From: Clostridium folliculivorans
Lineage (GTDB): Bacteria > Bacillota > Clostridia > Clostridiales > Clostridiaceae
NCBI RefSeq assembly: GCF_024341905.1
Contig: NZ_BQXY01000011.1
Coordinates: 62,001-126,000, forward strand
Direction of reading: 5' to 3'
Length of the DNA: 64,000 bases
Shown here: positions 1-8,233 of the stretch, piece after piece
Position numbering within the stretch: the first letter of the stretch is position 1
How the letters are laid out: every line of letters starts with the position of its first letter
Translations under genes and position numbers: made by a program
The notes under the pieces: model-generated
What the model saw: only the letters and a program-made list of their open reading frames with translations
Database searches by the model: none
What the model was told of the DNA's origin: nothing

Positions 1-554
1 AAGAAGAGTTAGAATTAATAAAAAATAATACAATTGATTTTCTTGGAGTAAACTTCTATCAACCATTAAGAGTCAAGGCGTTAGAACATGAATTTGATGA
101 ATCAAAGAAGGGATGGCTTCCTGATAAATACTATTCGTACTATGAAATGCCAGGAAGAAGGGTAAACCCTCATAAAAATTGGGAAATATATCCTGAAGCT
201 ATGTATGATATAGCAATCAATATAAGAGATAATTACAAGAATATACCATGGTATGTTTCAGAAAATGGAATGGGTGTTTATGGTGAAGAAAAGTTTAAAG
301 ACGAAAATGGAATGATTGTTGATGATTATAGAATTGAGTTCATAACAGAACATCTAGAATTCCTTCATAAAGGTATAGAAGAAGGGTCTAATTGCTTTGG
401 ATATCACCTTTGGACTCCGATAGATTGCTGGTCATGGATGAATGCATATAGAAATAGATATGGATTTATATCTTTAGATTTAGCTACTCAGATCAAGACT
501 ATAAAAAAATCAGGTTATTGGTTTAAAGCAGTTTCAGAAAACAATGGATTTTAG
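1..554 (+). CDS. Glycoside hydrolase family 1 beta-glycosidase, C-terminal part
   Basis: The 3' end of a gene cut by the left window edge; codons run in frame from base 3. The 183 visible residues hold the GH1 nucleophile motif YVSENGMG (catalytic Glu codon at 261-263), an upstream NFYQP stretch that lines the GH1 active site, and the terminal GYHLWTPIDCWSW...RYGFI region that ends GH1 barrels. GH1 enzymes cleave beta-glucosides, beta-mannosides or their 6-phosphates. The neighbouring ROK kinase and ABC sugar importer suggest an unphosphorylated disaccharide is imported and then split in the cytoplasm. No signal peptide can be judged. Family assignment is firm; substrate is inference. Confidence 0.9.
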   Translation, partial: EELELIKNNTIDFLGVNFYQPLRVKALEHEFDESKKGWLPDKYYSYYEMPGRRVNPHKNWEIYPEAMYDIAINIRDNYKNIPWYVSENGMGVYGEEKFKDENGMIVDDYRIEFITEHLEFLHKGIEEGSNCFGYHLWTPIDCWSWMNAYRNRYGFISLDLATQIKTIKKSGYWFKAVSENNGF

Positions 555-594
555 CCCGTACTCTATTAGTTTACCCTAAAACTAAACTCAAAAT

Positions 595-644
595 CAGAAT
601 GTGGTGCTCTAAAGATTACAAATTTTTTAGGGCAACTACATCTG
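595..644. repeat. Imperfect inverted repeat between GH1 and ROK kinase genes
   Basis: Arms 595-615 and 623-644 are imperfect reverse complements (CAGAATGTGGTGCTCTAAA against TTTAGGGCAACTACATCTG) around a short AT-rich loop. There is no T-tract after it, so it is not a classical terminator. It may be an mRNA processing or stabilising hairpin, or a decayed repeat. Confidence 0.5.
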
Positions 645-766
645 AATATCGTTTAAGAAAAAATATTTTTTACTGTATATCTTACAAAGTAGTTATAGGG
701 AAATTAATATTTATATAAATGATAGACTTTAATTAAATTCATTTTAATAGAAAGGTGAGTGTATAT

Positions 767-1645
767 ATGAGCATATTAACCTTTGATATTGGTGGGACAA
801 GCATAAAATATGGAGTGTTAGATAGAAGTGGAAATATACATGAAAAAGGTAAATTTGAAACTCCTAAAGAAGATATAGATGCCTTAATCTCTGGAATGGT
901 AGAGATTAAGAAAACTTATGATGATAAGTATGATTTTGAAGGAATTGCAATGAGCTGTCCAGGTGCAGTAGATGATAGTACTGGAATAATAGGTGGAGCA
1001 AGTGCAGTTTCATGTATACATGGATTTAATATTAAAGAGAAAATAGCAAAAGCCACAGGCATAACAAACATAAGCATGGAAAATGATGCCAATTGTGCAG
1101 CTTTAGCAGAAGTGTGGATAGGTGCAGCAAGAGACAATAAGGATGTATTATTTGTAATATTAGGATCTGGTGTAGGCGGCGCTGTAATTAAGGATAAAAA
1201 GATTCACAAAGGAGCAAATCTACATGGCGGTGAATTTGGATACATGATAACATCAGAAGATTATACTACTTTAAGTACAGTAGCAACGCCAGTTCATATG
1301 GCAGATAGCTATGCAAAGGCTAAAGGAGTTAATGATAATTTTATTGATGGAGAGCAGGTGTTTAAGCTTGCTGAAGCTGGAGATGAAATCGCTAAGCATG
1401 AAGTAAAAAGGTTTTATAAGAACTTGGCAATTGGAATATATAACATTCAGTATGTTTATGACCCTGAAGTTATAGTTATTGGTGGTGGAATAAGTATAAG
1501 AGAGGATCTTATAGATAATATTGAATTAGCTATGGATGAGCTTATGGCTGCTGTAGAAATTGCGAAGGTCAGACCAGTTGTAAAACGATGTGAATATATG
1601 AATGATTCAAATTTAATTGGTGCAGTTTATAACTACATTAATTAA
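767..1645 (+). CDS. ROK family sugar kinase (beta-glucoside kinase or glucokinase type)
   Basis: About 292 residues. The N-terminal phosphate-1 loop DIGGTSIKYGVLD, the catalytic ENDANCAALAE segment and the GSGVGGAVI adenosine loop are the ROK hallmarks. The usual ROK zinc motif CxCGxxGCxE is absent after the HGGEFGYM segment; this matches the BglK-like subgroup rather than classical glucokinase or NagC-type ROK proteins. I chose ATG 767 because AAAGGTGAG lies 7-8 bases upstream; the GTG at 755 falls inside that ribosome site. It would phosphorylate sugars released or imported by the flanking GH1 and ABC genes. The exact sugar cannot be told from sequence. Confidence 0.88.
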   Translation: MSILTFDIGGTSIKYGVLDRSGNIHEKGKFETPKEDIDALISGMVEIKKTYDDKYDFEGIAMSCPGAVDDSTGIIGGASAVSCIHGFNIKEKIAKATGITNISMENDANCAALAEVWIGAARDNKDVLFVILGSGVGGAVIKDKKIHKGANLHGGEFGYMITSEDYTTLSTVATPVHMADSYAKAKGVNDNFIDGEQVFKLAEAGDEIAKHEVKRFYKNLAIGIYNIQYVYDPEVIVIGGGISIREDLIDNIELAMDELMAAVEIAKVRPVVKRCEYMNDSNLIGAVYNYIN

Positions 1646-1977
1646 GGAATTAGTTCAAATAATTAATATAGTAATAGATATAGGTTAAGGCTAATGAATT
1701 ATAGGTCGATTGATATATATATATATGAATTAGTATGTGTTAGAAAATGTAAGATATTAATGAAGTTTGTCAATAAAATATATCCTATAAAAAATAAAAG
1801 TATATATTTTTATTACAAAGCATATAGACATATAAAAAGATATAGTTTATAATAATTTTGTAAGATATATGTAAACGATATTAAAGGTATATTAAGTTAA
1901 AAATGCTATGGAATCATAATTTTAAGATTTAACTACATTTTCTTAAAATTATACAAATCAAAAGGGGGAATTTGAAA
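1646..1977. other. Gene-free AT-rich region upstream of the sugar importer
   Basis: About 330 bases, extremely AT-rich, with a short TA run near 1712-1726. It probably holds the promoter of the sugar-binding lipoprotein gene. I see no convincing promoter pair, operator or small reading frame. Confidence 0.5.
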
Positions 1978-3279
1978 ATGAATAAGAAAGTTTTAGCTGT
2001 AGTTATGAGTTGCGTTTTAGCAGCTGGTATTTTTACAGGATGTGGTTCAAAAAGCGACTCAAAGAGTGGAGACAAAATAACTCTTACAATCCTTACTCAA
2101 AAGACTGATTTCGTAAATACGAAATTCAAGGAATATGCTGAAACCTATAAGAAGGATCATCCAAATATAGAACTAAAGTTTGAAGCATATACAGATTATG
2201 ATGCTCAGACTCAAACAAGAATCACTTCAAATGAATATGGTGATGTATTGATGATTCCGAATACTCTTCCTATAAGTGAAAGACCTAATTATTTTGAGTC
2301 TCTTGGAAGTGAAAAGGATTTAGCTAATAAGTATTATGGCCTAGACGGAGTTGGAGATGAATTTGGTGGTAAGATATATGGAATACCTTCAGATATGAAT
2401 GTAAGTGGTATGGTTTATAATAAAAAGGTTTTTAAAGATGCAGGCATAACAGAACTTCCTAAAACTCCAGATGAATTTTTAAGCGATATGCAAAAAATAA
2501 AAGATAAATTACCAGAAGCTACTCCTTATTATACAAACTATAAAGATGGATGGCCACTAGTACAATGGGAGCCAGATACATTATCTGTATTTGGAAAGAA
2601 TACTTATACAAATCAAGAGATGGTAAACACTGACTCTCCATTTTCACCAGGAACTCCTCATTATATAGTATATAAACTTATGTATGATCTAGCTAATAAA
2701 AAACTTATAGAAAAAGATCCAACCACAACAGATTGGGAACAGTCTAAGACACTTATGGCTCAAGGCAAGATAGGTGCCATGGAACTTGGAAGCTTTGCTA
2801 TAGCGCAAATACAAGCTCAAGCATCAAATGCAGATGATATAGGATACATGCCTTTCCCTTATCAAGTTAATGGCAAGACATACTCAAACCTTTCAGCTGA
2901 TTACCCAATAGCTGTAAATAAGAACAGCAAACATGTTACTGAAGCAAAAGAATTCCTAACTTGGTTCGTAGAAAAATCAGGATATGCTCAAGATTGTGGT
3001 ACAGTACCAACATTAAAAGGAGCAGAAATGCCAAAGTCATTACAAGCATTTAAAGATTTAGGCGTTGAATACTTAATGCCAGCTTCTGCAAAAGAAGGTC
3101 AAGCTGGATGGAATGATAAGATAGACAAAGCTGCTGAAGTTGGGTTATGGCAACCAGACTTCAGAAGAAGAGTAATTGAAGCAGCTATAGGAAACTCAAA
3201 AGAAACTTATGACCAAATCATGAATGATTTGAATTCTAAGTGGAAGACAGCAAGAGCAAAGATTGTTTCAGGTAAATAA
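1978..3279 (+). CDS. Sugar ABC transporter substrate-binding lipoprotein (family 1)
   Basis: About 433 residues. A lipoprotein signal peptide (MNKKVLAVVMSCVLAAG...TGCGS) with the lipobox Cys about 22 residues in anchors it outside the membrane. The rest is a MalE-like periplasmic-binding fold: an N-terminal ITLTILTQKTDF strand, a KIYGIPSDMNVSGMVYNKKVF segment typical of oligosaccharide binders, and a C-terminal helical part. ATG 1978 is preferred because AGGGGGA ends about 9 bases before it; an in-frame TTG sits at 1972. It delivers sugar to the two permeases encoded downstream. With GH1 and GH113 genes around it, a beta-linked oligosaccharide such as manno- or gluco-oligosaccharide is the likely ligand (inference). 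Confidence 0.9.
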   Translation: MNKKVLAVVMSCVLAAGIFTGCGSKSDSKSGDKITLTILTQKTDFVNTKFKEYAETYKKDHPNIELKFEAYTDYDAQTQTRITSNEYGDVLMIPNTLPISERPNYFESLGSEKDLANKYYGLDGVGDEFGGKIYGIPSDMNVSGMVYNKKVFKDAGITELPKTPDEFLSDMQKIKDKLPEATPYYTNYKDGWPLVQWEPDTLSVFGKNTYTNQEMVNTDSPFSPGTPHYIVYKLMYDLANKKLIEKDPTTTDWEQSKTLMAQGKIGAMELGSFAIAQIQAQASNADDIGYMPFPYQVNGKTYSNLSADYPIAVNKNSKHVTEAKEFLTWFVEKSGYAQDCGTVPTLKGAEMPKSLQAFKDLGVEYLMPASAKEGQAGWNDKIDKAAEVGLWQPDFRRRVIEAAIGNSKETYDQIMNDLNSKWKTARAKIVSGK

Positions 3280-3300
3280 TTAAACATTATTATTTCAAAA

Positions 3301-3370
3301 CTCTCACGGGTTATGGTGAGAGAATCTAAAAATAATAAGTTTTATTACTAAGTGGTACATCCATATATAT
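3301..3370. repeat. Dispersed palindromic repeat family A, copy 1
   Basis: Core hairpin CTCACGGGTTATGGTGAG followed by AGAATCTAAAAATAATAAG and TTACTAAGTGGTACATCCAT. The same order of blocks recurs at 25709-25814, 30882-30985 and 56640-56715. In this copy the left outer arm is eroded. It sits between the binding-protein and permease genes of one operon. Confidence 0.8.
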
Positions 3371-3377
3371 AAAGAAT

Positions 3378-3416
3378 AAGAACTTTGTAGGCAGAAACTG
3401 CAAAGTTCTTGTTTTA
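3378..3416 (+). terminator. Intrinsic terminator-like hairpin inside the sugar importer operon
   Basis: Stem AAGAACTTTG (3378-3387 region) pairs with CAAAGTTCTT (3401-3410), followed by GTTTTAAT. It lies between the binding-protein gene and the permeases, so it likely attenuates read-through and gives an excess of binding protein over permease, a common arrangement. Confidence 0.7.
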
Positions 3417-3443
3417 ATAGGTTATAAGAAAGGGGATATATTA

Positions 3444-4325
3444 TTGTTTAAAGTAAGCAAAATGAGCTATAATGCTCAAAAAAAGCTAATAATTGTACTA
3501 TTTTCAATTGTACCAGTGGCTCTACTATTGATATTCTGCTATTATCCTCTAGTTAGAATGGTTGAATATAGTTTTACAGATTGGAATGGAATATCAAAAG
3601 ATTTTAATATTGTTTTTTTTGATAATTATAAAACTATTTTTTCTAAATCAGAATACTTTAAGGTTTTTAAAACAAGTATTTATTATTTTCTAGCTACCTT
3701 TATACAGATGGCAATAGCTCTTTATTTTGCTACTATATTGAGTTTTAAAGTTAAATTTAAGAACTTTTTTAAGGGTGCGATATTCTTTCCATATCTTTTA
3801 AATGGTGTTGCTATAGGCTTTATATTTTTATATTTCTTCCAACCAAATGGCACCCTAGATACTATAATGAAAGCTGTTGGATTAGGAAATTACACTCAGT
3901 TATGGTTAGGGAATCCTAATATAATAAATATATCACTAGCGTTTACATCAATCTGGAGATATATGGGTGGAAACTTTATAATATTCCTTGGAACAATACA
4001 ATCAATTGATGGAGAGATATACGAAGCAGCTGAAATAGATGGTGCAAATAGATGGAGACAATTTATAAGCATAATATTACCTAATATTAAGAGAATAGTT
4101 GTACTTAATATAGTTTTAGGTATAAATGGAGCTTTAAGTGTATTTGAAATTCCTTATATAATGACTCAAGGAGCGAATGGAAGTAAGACCTTTGTTATTC
4201 AGACTCTTGATACAGGATTTAAGTATCAAAAATTAGGACTTGCTTGCTCAATGGCAATTGTTTTATTACTAATTTCTATAAGCGTAACATTAATCCAAAA
4301 GAAGTTTTTAAGTGAGGAGGACTAA
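3444..4325 (+). CDS. Sugar ABC transporter permease, MalF type
   Basis: 293 residues with about six membrane helices, the first at roughly residues 15-37. The ABC-permease EAA loop reads EAAEIDGANRWRQFISIILP, the site that docks the ATPase. The TTG start at 3444 follows AAGAAAGGGG with 8-base spacing. It forms a heterodimeric channel with the next gene product, which starts 4 bases after this stop. No ATPase gene is present in the locus, so a shared MsmX/UgpC-type ATPase is expected from elsewhere on the chromosome. Confidence 0.92.
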   Translation: MFKVSKMSYNAQKKLIIVLFSIVPVALLLIFCYYPLVRMVEYSFTDWNGISKDFNIVFFDNYKTIFSKSEYFKVFKTSIYYFLATFIQMAIALYFATILSFKVKFKNFFKGAIFFPYLLNGVAIGFIFLYFFQPNGTLDTIMKAVGLGNYTQLWLGNPNIINISLAFTSIWRYMGGNFIIFLGTIQSIDGEIYEAAEIDGANRWRQFISIILPNIKRIVVLNIVLGINGALSVFEIPYIMTQGANGSKTFVIQTLDTGFKYQKLGLACSMAIVLLLISISVTLIQKKFLSEED

Positions 4326-4328
4326 TCA

Positions 4329-5216
4329 GTGATAAATAATAAAGCTCTAAATATAAAAGCAAAGTCACCTAAAAGCGGAATGGACTTGAAATATAAAATT
4401 AAATATATAGTTTCTGATGTATTTAAGTATTCAACTTTAATTTTAGGGGCAGCAATTACTATAGTACCTATATTAGTTATACTTTTTACCTCATTTAAGA
4501 CAAGTACTGAATATCAAACAACAGGACCGCTTACACTGCCTTCTAGTTTTAACTTTAATAACTATGTCACTGCATTTATAAGAGGAAACATGGTTACTGG
4601 CTTTAAGAATACAGCTATAATACTTGTTATATCCTTATTTGGTAAGATACTTCTTGGAACGATGATAGCTTATGTATTACATAGATTTAAGTTCAGAGGT
4701 AAAAAGGTTATCTTAGGTTTATTCCTTTTTGCAATGTTAGTGCCTACTGTATCAAATCAAGTTGTGGTGTTTAAAATAATAGCAAAGATAGGATTATTCA
4801 ATAAAATTGGATCTATATTGCTACTAAACCTAGGAACTGACGTAATATCAATGTATATATTTCTACAATTCTTAGATAAGATACCAGTAGCTCTAGATGA
4901 ATCAGCTATGCTTGATGGAGCATCCTATTTTACCATTTATACTAGAATAATATTACCTCTTCTAAGACCAGCAATAGCTACGGTGGTAATACTTAGTGGA
5001 GTAGGTATATACAATGATTTCTATACTCCATTCTTATATATGCCAGACCCAAAACTAAGAACTATCTCTACAGCATTATTTAACTTTAAAGGTCCTATGG
5101 GATCTCAATGGGAGATAATAGCTGCGGGAATAATGATTGTAATAATACCAACATTGGTTATATTTATATCATTACAAAAACATATTTATAATGGTGTACA
5201 AGGATCAGTAAAGTAA
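4329..5216 (+). CDS. Sugar ABC transporter permease, MalG type
   Basis: 295 residues, six predicted membrane helices, the first at about residues 35-55. The EAA-type loop is ESAMLDGASYFTIYTRIILP. Start GTG 4329 has GGAGG at 4316-4320, inside the end of the preceding permease gene, so the two are translationally close. Together with the previous permease and the upstream lipoprotein it makes a carbohydrate uptake (CUT1) importer. Confidence 0.92.
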   Translation: MINNKALNIKAKSPKSGMDLKYKIKYIVSDVFKYSTLILGAAITIVPILVILFTSFKTSTEYQTTGPLTLPSSFNFNNYVTAFIRGNMVTGFKNTAIILVISLFGKILLGTMIAYVLHRFKFRGKKVILGLFLFAMLVPTVSNQVVVFKIIAKIGLFNKIGSILLLNLGTDVISMYIFLQFLDKIPVALDESAMLDGASYFTIYTRIILPLLRPAIATVVILSGVGIYNDFYTPFLYMPDPKLRTISTALFNFKGPMGSQWEIIAAGIMIVIIPTLVIFISLQKHIYNGVQGSVK

Positions 5217-5221
5217 AAATA

Positions 5222-5273
5222 AAGTTTATACATAACGATTCTAGATATGACTAGATGAGCTGTGTATAAACTT
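5222..5273 (+). other. Hairpin downstream of the permease genes
   Basis: AAGTTTATACA (from 5222) is complementary to TGTATAAACTT (5263-5273), followed by AATTTAT. The weak T-tract makes it a poor terminator; it may be a partial terminator or an mRNA 3'-end stabiliser before the GH113 gene. Confidence 0.45.
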
Positions 5274-5313
5274 AATTTATATGCAGATAATTTAAGTTAC
5301 AGGGGGAGAGTAG

Positions 5314-6243
5314 ATGGAGTATATTAAAGGATTTACCTTTGGTTTTATGGATAGGAGTTCAGATTTATCTTCTCAGGAAGGAAAGGACTCGTTAAGAATT
5401 CTTAAAGAAAGAACGAGCATAAGTCATGTTATTCTAGCAGTTGGAGCACTCCAAGATAATCCTCAATCAACTGATATTTATTATAATACTGAAGATACTG
5501 TAATGGATGAAGACTTATATAAGATAATAAAGTATGCAAAAGAATTAGGCTTAAAGATAATTTTAAAACCTATTCTAAATTGTAGCAATGGCGTATGGAG
5601 GGCTCATATAAATTTCTTTGATATCGAGGCACCTTGTGAGCCAAAGTGGAGCGATTGGTTTAAAAATTATAGTGATTTTATAGCTCATTATGCTAAGTTA
5701 GCTCAAGAAATGAATTGTGAAATGCTTATAATCGGATGTGAAATGGTGCAAACGGAAAGAAAGGAAGAATATTGGAGAAGTTTAATATCAAAAATAAGAA
5801 AAGAATATGATGGATTAATTTCATATAATACAGACAAATATCAAGAAGGAAATGTAAGGTGGTGGGATGCTGTAGACGTAATTTCTTCTAGTGGTTATTA
5901 TCCTATAGATAAGTGGGAGCAAGAACTTAATAGAATAGAAAATATAATAAAACCTTATAAGAAGCCATTTTTTTTTGCAGAAGCTGGATGTCCAAGTAGA
6001 ATAGGATCGTCTTTCATACCAAATAATTGGGAGTTAAAAGGAGAAGTTAATCTCGAAGAGCAAAGAATCTTCTATAAGACTATGTTTGAAAGAGCTGAAA
6101 AAAGATCTTGGGTAAATGGATTTGGGTTGTGGGATTGGAAAGCTAAACTTTATGATAAAAAGGAAGCGCTTAATGATGATGGGTATAGTGTTTTTGGAAA
6201 ACCTGCTGAAAAAGTTATATATAATTTCTATAAAAATAAATAA
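5314..6243 (+). CDS. Glycoside hydrolase family 113-like (beta-mannanase family)
   Basis: 309 residues, no signal peptide, so cytoplasmic. It reads as a TIM-barrel glycosidase of GH113: N-terminal KGFTFGFMDR, acid/base Glu about residue 143 in IIGCEM at a strand-4 end, and nucleophile Glu about residue 223 in FFFAEAGCPS at strand 7, with a closing GFGLWDWK. Characterised GH113 enzymes are beta-1,4-mannanases or mannan-chain-end enzymes. An intracellular form beside an importer fits degradation of imported manno-oligosaccharides. ATG 5314 follows AGGGGGAG. GH5-type cellulase is the main alternative; the GCEM pattern favours GH113. Confidence 0.8.
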   Translation: MEYIKGFTFGFMDRSSDLSSQEGKDSLRILKERTSISHVILAVGALQDNPQSTDIYYNTEDTVMDEDLYKIIKYAKELGLKIILKPILNCSNGVWRAHINFFDIEAPCEPKWSDWFKNYSDFIAHYAKLAQEMNCEMLIIGCEMVQTERKEEYWRSLISKIRKEYDGLISYNTDKYQEGNVRWWDAVDVISSSGYYPIDKWEQELNRIENIIKPYKKPFFFAEAGCPSRIGSSFIPNNWELKGEVNLEEQRIFYKTMFERAEKRSWVNGFGLWDWKAKLYDKKEALNDDGYSVFGKPAEKVIYNFYKNK

Positions 6244-6256
6244 TATGTAAAAAAAT

Positions 6257-6296
6257 AAACTTGTTATTTCATTACCTTAACAAGTTTGTTTTTTTA
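6257..6296 (+). terminator. Intrinsic terminator of the sugar locus
   Basis: AAACTTGTTA (6257-6266) pairs with TAACAAGTTT (6278-6287), followed by GTTTTTTTAT. The AAAAAATA before it makes it possibly bidirectional with the convergent gntR gene. Confidence 0.85.
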
Positions 6297-6339
6297 TACT
6301 CAGTGTAAGTCTAATTAAGCGAGTATATACTATTATATT

Positions 6340-7050
6340 TTAACGTACAATTACTGTTTCAAAGGCAAAACGGTCATATCTGTGAATAGATATAGAATAC
6401 TCAAATGCACTGCCATTCTCAAAATAGGCAACTTGCTCTACAACTGCAACAGGATCATTGGGTTCTAACTGTAAGTGTTCATGTTCTAGTTCATTAGATT
6501 TTCTAACTCGTATAGTCCTATGAGAACTCTGAACCTTTAAGCCTAAATCATTTTCTATGTAAGAGTAAATTGAGTCTAAAGCATGCTGTTTTTTTAATCC
6601 CGGTATCAACCCTATAGGCATATAAGTATTTTCCATAACAAAAGGGTTATTGTCCAGATATCTAACACGAAGTATGCTATAAACAAATTCTTCGTTTTCT
6701 AAATTGAGTTTTGATCTAATTTCTTCGTTACTTGATATAACTTCAAATTTCAATAATTCACTTGTAACTTTTCGGGTGCTATATAATGCAGTTAATCCTC
6801 TGAATTGATTTGAAACAAGTAATTTATTCATATCAGTACTGCTTATACTCTTTACAAAGGTACCAGAGCCTCTTCTCTTTACTATCAATCCTTCTGATAC
6901 TAAAATATCTAAGGCTTTCTTTACGGTCATTTTACTTGCATCATATTTTTCGCAAAGGTCTTTTTCAAATGGTAACTGTTCATTTGCTTGAAGAGTACCT
7001 TGAACTATTTGATTTCGTATATCATTTGCTATTTGCATATATTTAGTCAT
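6340..7050 (-). CDS. GntR family transcriptional regulator with UTRA domain
   Basis: 236 residues. Residues 1-70 form the GntR winged helix (KYMQIANDIRNQIVQGTL; MTVKKALDILVSEGLI; KRRGSGTFV) and residues about 90-235 the UTRA ligand domain that binds sugar phosphates or related effectors in the HutC subfamily. It is convergent with the GH113 gene and probably represses the beta-glycan locus; this is inferred from position. Start ATG 7050 follows GGAGAACGAT. A GTATATAC palindrome lies 28 bases upstream of the start and may be its own operator. Confidence 0.88.
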   Translation of the reverse strand: MTKYMQIANDIRNQIVQGTLQANEQLPFEKDLCEKYDASKMTVKKALDILVSEGLIVKRRGSGTFVKSISSTDMNKLLVSNQFRGLTALYSTRKVTSELLKFEVISSNEEIRSKLNLENEEFVYSILRVRYLDNNPFVMENTYMPIGLIPGLKKQHALDSIYSYIENDLGLKVQSSHRTIRVRKSNELEHEHLQLEPNDPVAVVEQVAYFENGSAFEYSISIHRYDRFAFETVIVR

Positions 7051-7077
7051 ATCGTTCTCCCAAATTCAAAAAAATAG

Positions 7078-7085
7078 GTATATAC
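7078..7085. promoter_or_regulatory. Candidate GntR operator (GTATATAC)
   Basis: An 8-bp perfect palindrome GTATATAC upstream of the gntR start, with a TATACCTATA block at 7112-7121 nearby. GntR/HutC proteins typically bind such short AT-rich palindromes. No matching site was recognised with confidence upstream of the transporter genes. Confidence 0.35.
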
Positions 7086-7412
7086 TTATATTATAACATT
7101 TTATACCTATATAATATATAGGTGTTTAATAAATTTTAAAAAGACTTTAACTCTAGCATTTATAGTAATCTAAATTTCTTATTAAATATATATATTTAAT
7201 ATGGAGACTATACTTTTACTTTGTGACAAGGTGTGAATTTAGATATTTAATTTTGTATAAGTATACAATAAATTGGCCTTGGCGGCTACACATAAATATG
7301 GAAATTTGTAAATGAATTAGATATAATATATTTAATACATTTAATGAGATTATGAGAATTTATGGTTAAAGTAAGGTGGTTTTAAACAAGTCATATTATT
7401 AGTGGAGGGTAT
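7086..7412. other. Gene-free region between gntR and the Ser/Thr-rich protein gene
   Basis: About 330 AT-rich bases between divergent genes. It must hold both promoters, but I see no clear sigma-A pair, no hairpin and no small gene. Confidence 0.4.
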
Positions 7413-8075
7413 ATGGGGAAAAGAGAGAAGTTATTAATAGTGGCAAACATAGTAGTTGGAGTTGCTACAATTTCGGCTATAGCTACAGGTATACATAAGT
7501 ATGGAAATCTATCTAGTAAGGATGAGGTTATAAATAGTATAGAGATATCAACTAAAAAGGAGCAAACCCTACAGTCAGATGATAAGCCTGCTGTGAAAGC
7601 TGATACTGCAAGCTCGCAACAGACTGATACTAAAGTTAAGGACACTTCTACGGATACTAGTGCGACTAAAGAAAATGCTGCAAACACTAGTGTAAGCTCA
7701 CAAGTAACAAGTACATCTAACACTACAAAAGCAGTTACTAGTACTATAAAGAATAGTAGCAAAAGTAATACATCAAAATCAAATTCAAATACAACCCCTT
7801 CAGTAACAAATAATTCAAATGTAAATACAAGTACAAATACAGAAAGTAAAAGTGAACAGTCTTCTAGTAGTAATACTACAGTTGATACTACTAAGCAAGA
7901 GACTTCAGGGAGTACAACTGAAAATAGCGGGCAAACAGGCAGTCCAACGACACCTCCAGCTAGTACTGATAGTACAAGTAAAGATTCTACTAAAAGTAAT
8001 GATACTTCAAGTAATCAAGCATCCTCAGATACTACAGATTCAAGTAAACAGGAACAATCTACAGCCACAAATTAG
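7413..8075 (+). CDS. Membrane-anchored Ser/Thr/Asn-rich low-complexity protein
   Basis: 220 residues, not recognised as a family. Residues 1-30 (MGKREKLLIVANIVVGVATISAIATG) form one hydrophobic helix after a basic start, so it is anchored in the membrane or secreted. The remaining 190 residues are almost only Ser, Thr, Asn, Lys, Gln and Asp with no aromatic residues, typical of an extended cell-wall-spanning stalk. There is no LPXTG motif or catalytic domain. ATG 7413 follows GGAGGGTAT. It is monocistronic: a terminator follows. Codon use is biased to ACT/AGT repeats. It may be a spacer or surface protein; no function can be assigned. Confidence 0.7.
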   Translation: MGKREKLLIVANIVVGVATISAIATGIHKYGNLSSKDEVINSIEISTKKEQTLQSDDKPAVKADTASSQQTDTKVKDTSTDTSATKENAANTSVSSQVTSTSNTTKAVTSTIKNSSKSNTSKSNSNTTPSVTNNSNVNTSTNTESKSEQSSSSNTTVDTTKQETSGSTTENSGQTGSPTTPPASTDSTSKDSTKSNDTSSNQASSDTTDSSKQEQSTATN

Positions 8076-8131
8076 AATTAATATAAATAATAATGTTAAA
8101 CATAACTCAAAAAGATTCAAATAAAAATAAT

Positions 8132-8182
8132 AAAGTCTACTAAACTATTTATCTTAAAATATTTAGTAGACTTTTATTTATT
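8132..8182. terminator. Bidirectional intrinsic terminator
   Basis: AAAGTCTACTAAA (8132-8144) pairs with TTTAGTAGACTTT (8162-8174), followed by TATTTATTTG. On the other strand a T-rich tail also follows, so it can end both the Ser/Thr-rich gene and the convergent efflux gene. Confidence 0.85.
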
Positions 8183-8233
8183 TGTTCTAATAAGAAGTTT
8201 GTTTAATTAAGGTAAGACTTTTGTTTTGATTTC

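Noticed and set aside
7391-7762. A long minus-strand open frame inside the Ser/Thr-rich gene
   Set aside because: It is the mirror of a low-complexity plus-strand gene with a good ribosome site and terminator; the minus frame has no ribosome site.
7852-8124. A second plus-strand frame overlapping the end of the Ser/Thr-rich gene
   Set aside because: Overlaps out of frame, no ribosome site, repetitive composition explains the open frame.
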